Positions 54,969-64,000 of a stretch of 64,000 bases of DNA are shown in pieces. Under the pieces are notes generated by a model that was not told the DNA's origin, ran no database searches, and worked only from the letters and a program-made list of their open reading frames with translations. The stretch is from positions 217,056 to 281,055 of the forward strand of contig QANZ01028759.1 of NCBI GenBank assembly GCA_003254925.1, written 5' to 3'. Within the stretch, counting starts at the first letter, position 1. Every line of letters starts with the position of its first letter. Source of the DNA: Chamaecrista fasciculata. Its lineage: Eukaryota > Streptophyta > Magnoliopsida > Fabales > Fabaceae. Position numbers and translations under genes: made by a program.

Positions 54969-56129
54969 GGGAATGGATCATCTCCAGTATTTTTCCTCTC
55001 CATTCTCTCCATTTTATTCAATCATAGCCATTCAACTAATCTAACTGCTACAACACAAGCCACGTCGCCCCTATATCAAATCAGGCCTTTTTTCTTTTTT
55101 ATCAAATGCCACCTGAAACGCACAGGCACATGCACATATGAATAGAGGGATTTTCCTTCACTAAAACCTTATTTTGGTCCCTCAAATATTATATTTTTCT
55201 CAATCTAGTCCTTAAAATTTGCTTCTCAATTTGGTCTCTTACAAATGTTTTTGTTATCAAAGTTAGTCTCTCCATTCAATTTTTAATAGAGTTGGTAATG
55301 TGTCAAGTTAAATGATAATAGAGGGATTAACTTTAATTATAATAGTGTCACAGTATCAACTTCGTTAAAAATTTGATGGAAGAAGTAACTTTAATAACCG
55401 AAATATTTTTGAGGGATTAAATTAAGAAAGTAAATTTATACATGACCAAATTGTAAAACCTTATTTTGGTCCCCCACATATTATATTTTTCTCAATTCGG
55501 TCCTTCTTAAAATTTGCTTCTCAATTTGCTCTCTTATAAATGTTTTTGTTATTAAGGGTAGTCCCTTCATTCAATTTTTAAAAGAGTTGGAGATGTGTCA
55601 AGTTAAATGATGATAGAGGGATTAACTTTAATTATAATAGTGCCACAATATCAACTTCATTAAAAATTTGATGGAAAGAGTAACTTTAATAACAGAAATA
55701 TTTTTGAAGGATTAAATTGAGAAAAAAAATTTAAACAGGACCTAACTGAAAAAAAAAGTAATACTTATTATTTAACTTGACACATCATCAACTCTGTTAA
55801 AAATTGAATGGAGAGACTAACTTTGATAACAAAAACATTTGTAAGAGACCAAATTAAGAAGCAAATTTTAAGGACCAAATTGAGAAAAATATAATATGTG
55901 AGTTACCAAAATAAGGTTTTAGTCAAGAAAATTCCCTCCATTCATAATTTCATATGTTCATGTGCGTGTGCGTTTCAGGTGGCATTTGAAAAAAAAACAA
56001 AAAGAAAAAGGCCTGATTTGATGCTAGGGGCGACGTGGCTCTTGTTGTAGCAGTCAGATTACTTGAATGGCTGTGATTGAATAAAATGGAGAGAATGGAG
56101 AGAGAAAATACTGGAGATGATCCATTCCC
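54969..56129. mobile_element. Large foldback element upstream of the GH3 gene
   Basis: GGGAATGGATCATCTCCAGTA and its complement bound a 1161-bp element with arms of about 350 bp (including CACGTCGCCCCTA and ACTAAAACCTTATTTTGG) and a third, internal copy of the arm near 55450-55620. The flanks TGTCTAGGGAC and TGTTAGAAGAC may be a decayed duplication. It looks Mutator-like and lies about 230 bp upstream of the GH3 start codon, so it could influence that promoter. Confidence 0.75.
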
Positions 56130-56360
56130 TGTTAGAAGACAACATACAAGGCACATGTTAGAAGTAGCGATAACATAAATATCTTTCTCGTCTCTTCCAT
56201 TCACTACGCTGACTTCTCACTATAATAGACATGGAATCGAAGTCGCTCTGTTTTCATCGACGTGTCAGATATTTACTCCTTCCACTTCCAAATACGCTTT
56301 ATGTCTCTGATCTGAGTGATTCATTCTTCTGCGACGAGAGCCCTCCGACAAGTGAAGAAG

Positions 56361-59300
56361 ATGAGCAGATTGGGTAACATGGATTGCATTTACAAGAATC
56401 CCAATCAACCCATCGAAGCTCGTGTGAAGGATCTTCTTTCTCGAATGTCTCTGAAGGAGAAGATTGGTCAGATGATCCAAATCGAGCGTGCTGTTGCAAC
56501 CCCTTCCGCCATTCGAGACCACTCTATCGGTACCATTTCCCCTCGCTTTCTCTAATTGAAACTTCGAACTTCAAAGGTTGTGGTTACTGTTTTTGATATT
56601 TCCGTCCTTTGTCTTCGAAGGTAGTATTCTTAGTTCTGGAGGCAGTGCGCCTTTTGAAAACGCACTGTCGTCAGATTGGGCCGATATGGTCGATGGATTT
56701 CAAAAATCTGCTCTCCAGTCGCGATTAGGGATACCGCTTATATATGGGATCGATGCAGTTCATGGTAATAATAGCATCTACGGTGCCACTATATATCCCC
56801 ACAATGTTGGTCTCGGAGCTACTAGGTTGGTACTTTCGATTAAACCTCTTTAGAGTAGCCAAGTGATTTGAATTTTTCTTCGTTAACTATACAGAAATAT
56901 GAGGAAAATGGGGTACAGAGAAGATTGTATAAGTGCTTCTCACAAGCAAGGCTCTGTTTATCCAGCTTTGTTACTGTTCTAATTAGACATTAAAATGGGG
57001 CAAAGTGAATCATTCTATTCACAATAGAGTTAGAGTAATTGATATCTTAGTTTATCTCGCGAATTGAGCAAACTAGTTCTCAGTTCTTAACATAATTTGT
57101 TTAACAAAGTTTTATTTTTAATTTGTATGCTCCATGTAAGTTAGAAAAGCTTGAAAAAATCTGTAAATGATATGTGTGTAGTTGATAAATATGACGTGAA
57201 ATTGGGTTGTCCAATTAGTCATACGTGCACCCACCGTTTCTGTACCATTTTTTGAAAGATTCGCAAGCAACCCATGGATTAGGCAGCATTAATGTGAGAT
57301 TGGACAATATTAGTAGCATCTAGCTTGCTTATAATTTAAAATTGCTGTTGTTTTTTGAGAAAATCAATTTTCATTTTCATTGCTGGGTGCTTGTAGGGAT
57401 CCAGATTTAGCTCGAAGAATTGGTGCTGCAACAGCACTTGAAGTTAGAGCAAGCGGGATTCACTATGCTTTTGCTCCTTGTGTTGCAGTAAGGCTCTGTA
57501 GTTAACCAGTTTAGTATTTCTTTGATAATTATGCTAGTGGACTACACGTAATTGATACTTTCTTCTGATTAGAATGCACATTAGTAAAATTTTGTTGTAT
57601 GGGTTATGACCTGTGACTGCTTTTTGTTACACTTGTTCAACTTTTTTGTGCTTAGTCTCATTCCCCAAGGGAATTTTTTTTCTTTTTTTTTTTTGGATAA
57701 AAAAAGAAACAGATATGTATTATTATGTCTTCGCGAACACAGAATGTCCTTTTCAGTGAACATCAGGAATTAAAACATCATAGATGATTAAGATATATGT
57801 ATGTCTTTTACTTTATTTCTTTCACTACTCCGTTTGAAAGTTGTATGTCTAGATTAGTGAAATCACGTCTTTCTTGGATGGAATAACCAACAGGTCTGCA
57901 AAGATCCCAGATGGGGAAGATGCTATGAAAGTTACAGCGAAGACACTGAAATAGTCAGAAGTATGACGTCCATCATTTCAGGCTTGCAAGGCCAGCCTCC
58001 AGAAGGGCATCAACATGGTTACCCATTTGTGGCTGGAAGGTAGAAAAAAACTTACTAAAGATCATATATCTGCCTTAACAACGTTGTTTTCATATATCTA
58101 ATCTATATTTCAGGAACAATGTTATTGCTTGTGCTAAGCATTTTGTTGGAGATGGAGGTACCTATAAAGGCATTAATGAGGGAAATACAATATTATCATA
58201 TGAAGACTTGGAGAGAATCCATATGGCTCCTTATCTGGACTGCACTTCACAAGGAGTTTCAACCATTATGGCATCTTATTCTAGTTGGAATGGACGTCAA
58301 CTCCATTCTGATCATTTCCTTCTTACTGAAATTTTAAAACAAAAGCTAGGTTTTAAGGTAAAACCATCATGTCAAGTTACTTTTTGAATTTTTGTACCCT
58401 AATTTGTTTGGTTTCCTAGAATATTGCTGTATGCTCAGCATATATACTAAAGTAATATCTGCATCTGTTCTGTATTTTCTTGAGAGAGGATAGGGCTCCT
58501 TTAAGTTTTATTATTTCAAGAAAGGTGCAATTAGATATTTAGCCAAACATCATTTCTATTGTTTTTCTTTTTTATATTTTTGGATTTGAATGAATCATCT
58601 TGTTTCCATTGCTTTTCGATAGGGTTTTGTAATTTCTGACTGGGAGGGGCTTGATCGGCTTTGCCAACCCCATGGATCAAATTATCGTTACTGCATTTTG
58701 GCTGCTGTCAATGCTGGAATTGACATGGTATAGATCTCCAATTCCAAGAAAAGTTTATCATGGGTTGCTTTTTTCTTTTTATTTTTGTTTAATGCCTTCA
58801 TTTATTAAACAAAATATGCAGGTGATGGTGCCTCATAGGTATGAAGTTTTTGTAGAAGAGATGACCTCCCTAGTTGAATCAGGGAAAGTACCAATAGCCA
58901 GAATTGATGATGCTGTTGAGCGAATATTGAGAGTGAAATTTGCTGCTGGTGTTTTTGAATTTCCTTTTGCAGACAGATCTTTGCTAAATATAGTTGGTTG
59001 CAAGGTAAGCATAATTCAGCCCATTTTGAACTTCTCCCAAGCTTACACTGAATTCTGATTTGAAGAATTAAGCATGTTTGAAATCTGATTGTGCTGAGTT
59101 TGTCTGACTTAATCTTAGTTCTCTATTGATTATTTGGAGATTATACGTTGCCCCTTTCATTACATAAGCTTGCGCATCTCGTTGCATTAGAAAGATGAGT
59201 TATCTAGTTCCTTGTGGTTACAGTTGGGTTTTGTTTTTGATACTATACTTTCTTTAATGTTCTCAACAATTTGACCTTCGTAATCAATTTCCTTTATCCA

Positions 59301-60707
59301 GGATTTCTTTTTCTATTTTCATTTACCTTTTTTGAAAATAGTTCAATGTGCAAGAATTACACTTTCAGTTGATCTAAATCCTAATCCATGTCTTTTATAG
59401 TTTCTCATAGGCCTTAATTTCAATATCACTAAAGCAGTTACTATATAATATTGATATGAATATATAAAAGTATTGAAGCTAAGGATTGAGAATCAATTCT
59501 TCTTCTTATGGGAAACATTGATCTATCTTGACTTATGTTTCATTTTACCATGCACTCTTTATGCAGCAACATAGAGATCTTGCACGTGAAGCAGTTCGGA
59601 AGTCTTTGGTTCTGTTGAAAAATGGAAAGTATCCTAGCAAACCTTTGCTACCTATGAATAGGAAAGCCAAGAGAATTCTTGTGGCAGGAACCCATGCTAA
59701 TGATATTGGGTATCAATGTGGTGGCTGGACCAAAACTTGGAATGGAGCTGCTGGGCAGATTACAATAGGTATGCCTTTGTTTTTGTTACATTTCCAAAAC
59801 TTTTAACTACACGGTAATCCACTAGTTTATTTTTTGTGCTGCTTGGAAAGTTTTATTGATTCTTTTGAGCTCACGAGTATTGGAATTGGATGGACTTAAA
59901 TAGTATTCCTTAAGTGTTTCCCATCAGATTATTTAATAAATGTATGACAGTGAATAAGTTTTTGATAGAGATGACGAGGGATTGTTTTGTTACATTTCCA
60001 AAACTGAAGATAGGTTGTTTTTCTTTTCGTTTTGAAATTCATTGGCTTCTTTTTGTCTTAAACACTCTTTTATATTCATAAAAGAGAGAGGGATTGTATT
60101 CTATGTATGTTTAGGGTTTATTTCGGAATTCGGAGTTGAGAGAGGAAGAGGAGGAAAGAGATTTGTCACTTGGTGCTTTGTTATTCATGATTCTTACATT
60201 TATCGTTTGCATACCATTGTAGGGACAACGCTCTTGGATGCCATTAAGGAAACAGTAGGAGTTGAAACAGAAGTTATTTATGAACAAAATCCATCAGAAG
60301 ATACCCTACGACGCAATGACATATCTTTTGCTATTGTAGCTGTTGGTGAAGGTCCCTATGCTGAGTTTTTGGGTGACAATTCTGAGCTTGTAATCCCCTT
60401 CAATGGAGCGGACATTATAAGTTCAGTTGCTGACAAAATTCCGACACTGGTTATTCTAATGTCTGGAAGACCCTTAGTTTTAGAGCCATGGTTGTTGGAA
60501 AAGATAGATGCACTTGTTGCTGCATGGTTACCTGGTACCGAAGGACATGGAATCACAGACGTTGTCTTTGGGGACTATGACTTCAAGGGTCAACTACCAA
60601 TCACTTGGTTCACAAGAGTCAAACATCTTGATCAACCAGCTGATGGGGATAAATTGCATGATCCCTTGTTTCCAATCGGCTTTGGGTTGACATATAGTGG
60701 AAACTAA
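56361..60707 (+). CDS. Glycoside hydrolase family 3 beta-glucosidase / exo-beta-glucanase, 9 exons
   Basis: Plant GH3 enzyme expected to release glucose from beta-glucans or beta-glucosides. Exons: 56361-56529, 56621-56825, 57397-57487, 57894-58039, 58114-58357, 58623-58727, 58822-59004, 59567-59768, 60223-60707. All introns are GT..AG with consistent phases; the sum is 1830 nt, or 609 residues, the usual length for the family. Conserved landmarks: KEKIGQM near the N-terminus, [33 protein letters not shown], the nucleophile Asp in GFVISDWEG (about residue 291), [23 protein letters not shown], and the acid/base Glu in [10 protein letters not shown] (about residue 491), then [11 protein letters not shown] near the end. 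The start at 56361 is the first in-frame ATG. No signal peptide is evident, unlike secreted cell-wall exohydrolases such as barley ExoI but like some Arabidopsis paralogues. No disabling change was seen. Confidence 0.95.
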
Positions 60708-61072
60708 AATTTCATTCTGCTCCTCCAAAGGGATTTTCATCATATACCAATATCAATTGACTCCCAAGCATTTGTCAAGGCCTTGGGAGGAAATTAAGCC
60801 AAACAAGAAAATTACAAAACAAAGAAATTATATTAATCTAGTTATACACAACTAACATAAGCTAATCATGCATGTGTTAAAGTTGTATGAATTCAATATA
60901 TTCTTGCATTTGTTATGTCACCATTGAATGTTGCACCATACTTTGTTACATCAAAAATCTTAGATTGAGCTGTAAGCTGTTGCAGAGGAGAATAATAATT
61001 TAGAAGCTCTTTTGGTCATATTTTCATATTAAAGAACGCTTTGTTTAACTATGTGTGTCTGTCAATGTGTGT
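60708..61072 (+). other. 3' flank of the GH3 gene
   Basis: AT-rich sequence holding the 3' UTR; the poly(A) site was not located. The last eight bases (ATGTGTGT) are the left duplication of the following hAT element. Confidence 0.5.
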
Positions 61073-61816
61073 AAATGATGTGAAAACCGGACCGGACAGC
61101 TAACCGCAGAGAGGAACGAGTTGGTCCAACCCAAAAAACCAAAGTGGGGGTTGGACCGGATTGGACCGGGAATAACCGGTAAAAAACCGGAAAATCAGGT
61201 CCAACCGTTGGACTGAACCGGCGGTTTGAGCATTTTTTTTTTGTTCATTTCACTGCCTTCTTGGGATAAAACTATACTTCTGCCCCCCAAACTTTCTAAT
61301 TTCTAGGCTCCTACCCCCTTTATTCTTTGAAACATCACATTAAGACCCTTAAAACTACTCAACTCCTCCACCATTGTATTCCTCATTTTGTCTACAGCAC
61401 TCCCATACCTTTGTTTCATTCTCATAATTATTTTTAACGTAACTTACAAACACATCTTTCACTTCTTTACTTTTCAGTTTAGTCCCTGGCAGATTCTCTT
61501 TCATACTTTTACCTCTTTTTTCACCTATTTTACCATTCATTAGTTATATCCTTCCAAAGTCTCCTTGTAAATTATACTTCCATAATTATTTTATGCCTCT
61601 CAAATTCTATTATCTATCAAAAAGGTCCTTCTTCAACAATTGGGGTGTTACATCTCTTAGACCCCCAAAAAAATATAGAGGGTTTATATTTGATATATTA
61701 AAAATAATTATTTATTGCGTCATCCGGTCCGACCAATGGTTCAACCGGTTCAACCAATCAAACCGTGAACCGAACACTTGTCTGAGTCTTTGTCCGGTTC
61801 GGTTATGACAACACTG
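61073..61816. mobile_element. hAT-type MITE (8-bp duplication)
   Basis: This 744-bp element has ends AAATGATGTGAAAACCGG and the complement of CAGTGTTGTCATAACCGAACCGG, which align over the first 16 positions with six differences and then strongly. ATGTGTGT flanks it at 61065-61072 and 61817-61824. The arms are rich in ACCGG/CCGGT units (CCAACCGTTGGACTGAACCGG and others). It has no transposase. Confidence 0.85.
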
Positions 61817-63063
61817 ATGTGTGTATATATTTTCAAACTAGAATTAAAATTAGTTTAATTTGAATATTTTTCAAAAAAATCAAAGTAAATTTAATCTGAT
61901 ATAGAATTCAGTTTTAAATGGAACTATATATTATACATAAAAAAAAAACTAAATGATGAAGTTATTTAATAATATGTTTTTTACACATTAAGGAAACCTT
62001 AAAAATATATTAGAATGTACCCTAAAATATTACTATATTCTAGGAAGTCGGAATTTCTAATTTACCTATTACTAACTATTGACCAAATCCATCCAAAGAC
62101 TTGTTTAATTTAATCTTGAAATAAGAATAAAGTGAGCAAGGTCCCTTTTGATGCCACTTGCAAAAAGGCTTAAATTGCCTTTTGAAAAAGATGATATGGT
62201 TTTAGACTTGTCAATATTATTTATGTAACCAAGGAAAGGTATAGCTAGTTGCAGGACCAATTTGTTCATATTGCCATGCATTGTTCGTTTAATGTGATCG
62301 AGAAATGAAATCGACTTCAACGACATAATTTGGTTTCTTGTTTCACATAGATATTTTTGCAAGTTGCTAAACAAAATGAGCTAGGACCATTACAATACGC
62401 CGACCACTACTATACATAATATATTGATATTGATTGATTGATTAATATTCGAAATTTTATTTTGATTAATATTATGATAAGAGAAATTTCTAATAAAAAT
62501 AATTGTTTTCACAAGGTCTTAAATCCAAAATAAAAAATTCACCGCACAAAATATAGTATTATAATTATATTGACTTTTTTTTCAAAAAATAAAAAGCTAC
62601 AATAGAAAATTAATATCACCTTTCTTTTTTCATATATCAAAAAATACTAACACCTTTCAATTCTATATATATGTAACTTTAAATGGCGCGGCTATAATTA
62701 AAGTTAGGTATCGATTGATTATTTATAGTTTATTTTATGTTTTTTTCAAAAAGAAAATTATATAATCAATAAATGTCTTCTAGAAGTATCTTAAACAACC
62801 CTGGAATGCAAGAAAAACAAATGTGAGAGATTAAATTGAAGTCCATGAATAATCTACACTAGAATAATATGGTCCATTAACTTCATTCCATTATAAACTC
62901 ATTGCTCCTATAATAATTAAATTGAGCTTTTGGGACCATGCATGCTAAGAATGTCAATTTTCAATTATTAAGTTCATGCTTTAATTAAGAACCAATACAT
63001 CTAGCTAGTTCTCGCACGAAATGGTCAACACTTGTACATGGGTCATTTTTACCACAGATTATA
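61817..63063. other. AT-rich intergenic stretch, no gene seen
   Basis: No coding frame or repeat structure could be supported. Confidence 0.5.
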
Positions 63064-63773
63064 GGCTTAAGTGTACTTTTGGTCCCATAACTATGAAAAA
63101 GGTTTTATTTTGGTCCCATAACTTATTTTGTTGCAATTTTGGTCCCATAACTATGACAAAAAGGTTTCATTTTTGTCTCATAACTTTTTTTGTTACAATT
63201 TTGGTCTCATAACTATAACAAAGGTTTCATTTTAGTCCCATAACTTTTTTTGTTGCAATTTTGGTCCCATAACTTCTCAAAAGGTTCCACCGTTGGTCCC
63301 TTGGTGAATTCCATCCATATTTAGCCGTTAAGTATGACGTGACATAGTAACTAGGATCATGATGTGGGAAAATAAGATGAAGTGGACTGAAATAGGAACT
63401 ATATGCAACATATTAAAACTTATTTATACCCAACCACCATATATACAAAGAGTGGTACTGAAAAGGACCAATCTGGTGGGGAAGAAGAGACNGATGGAAT
63501 TCACCAAGGGACTAACGGTAGAACCTTTTGAGAAGTTATGGGACCAAAATTGCAACAAAAAAAGTTATGGGACCAAAATTAAACCTTTGTCATAGTTATG
63601 GGACCAAAATTGCATCAGAAAAAGTTATGGGACCAAAATGAAACCTTTGTCATAGTTATGGGACCAAAATTGCAACGAAAAAAATTATGGGACCAAAATG
63701 AAACCTTTGTTATAGTTATGGGACCAAAATGAAACCTTTGTCATAGTTATGGGACCAAAAGTGCACTTAAGCC
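63064..63773. mobile_element. Mutator-like MITE with internally repeated arms
   Basis: This 710-bp foldback runs from GGCTTAAGTGTACTTTTGGTC to the complement of GGCTTAAGTGCACTTTTGGTC. It is flanked by CAGATTATA (63055-63063) and CAGATAATA (63774-63782), a 9-bp duplication with one mismatch. Each arm is built of tandem copies of AGTTATGGGACCAAAAT with short spacers. An isolated N lies at 63492. Confidence 0.88.
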
Positions 63774-63808
63774 CAGATAATATATAGTGCATGATGCAAA
63801 AATTATAT

Positions 63809-64000
63809 GGGTAATGCTAACAAGTGCCCTTAGGACACTCATTAAGGTGCATTTATTACATTCTAAAAATGGAAATTCTATTTTGAAAAAGGAAATTTAC
63901 CTCAGAATTTCATTTTTCAAAATTGTTGCTTCATTAAAATTTTGAGATAAATGTCCTTTTTCAAAGTGGAATTTCCATTTTCAGAATGCAATAAATGCAC
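63809..64000. mobile_element. Inverted-repeat element cut by the window end
   Basis: It starts GGGTAATGCTAACAAGTGCCC. An inner inverted pair (GTGCATTTATT and AATAAATGCAC; GGAAATTC and GAATTTCC) shows a foldback whose right end is outside the window. Confidence 0.6.

Noticed and set aside
63520-63760. Regularly spaced direct repeats (GTTATGGGACCAAAAT) resembling a CRISPR array
   Set aside because: The repeats are the right arm of a foldback element with 9-bp duplications, are mirrored in the left arm, and lie in a plant nuclear genome.

Overview
The window is nuclear DNA from a flowering plant, most likely a eudicot. It is AT-rich, has spliced genes with GT..AG introns, and is dominated by plant-type LTR retrotransposons (Copia, Ty3/gypsy Tat, and a probable Athila), TRIM/LARD derivatives, LINE-like retroposons and many inverted-repeat MITEs (Stowaway, Tourist-like, hAT and Mutator-like). 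Three long N runs (14288-15221, 29233-29503, 48050-48767) and four isolated N bases mark a draft assembly. I cannot name the species.

Three genes look intact. (1) A replication protein A large-subunit-like gene on the minus strand (3748-6240), read here as 8 exons and 615 residues, with a C4 zinc-ribbon OB fold and a basic C-terminus. (2) A 49-residue DVL/RTFL (DEVIL/ROTUNDIFOLIA4-like) peptide gene on the minus strand (17892-18041), easily missed because it is so short. (3) A glycoside hydrolase family 3 gene on the plus strand (56361-60707), read as 9 exons and 609 residues, with the catalytic motifs present. An F-box gene at 775-2003 (minus) carries a frameshift and an in-frame stop and is called a pseudogene.

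Layout: 1-507 is the end of a Copia-type LTR. 0.7-6.3 kb holds the F-box relic and the RPA-like gene. 7.6-21.6 kb is a MITE, retroposon and LTR graveyard around the DVL gene. 21.9-28.4 kb is a truncated Tat element in minus orientation: 3' LTR, an opposite-strand extra ORF with intron signals, then integrase and RNase H relics. 30.5-31.4 kb holds two abutting Mutator-like MITEs. 32.1-36.1 kb is a miniature LTR retrotransposon (TRIM) whose 3' LTR is split by a second LTR insertion. 37-39 kb holds Tourist-like and hAT MITEs. 41.2-46.3 kb holds Copia remains in both orientations. 46.5-53.9 kb is a Tat-derived non-autonomous element (LARD-like) in minus orientation, with paired LTRs, a PBS, a 66-bp minisatellite and a nested Copia solo LTR; it interrupts an older MITE. 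54.8-56.1 kb is a LINE fragment and a large foldback just upstream of the GH3 gene. 61-64 kb holds further MITEs.

The genes do not form a pathway. The clearest result is a nesting order that can be read from target-site duplications. I found no convincing new defence or operon-like system. The least explained parts are the 3 kb unidentified cargo inside the LARD-like element and the independently organised opposite-strand ORF of the Tat element.
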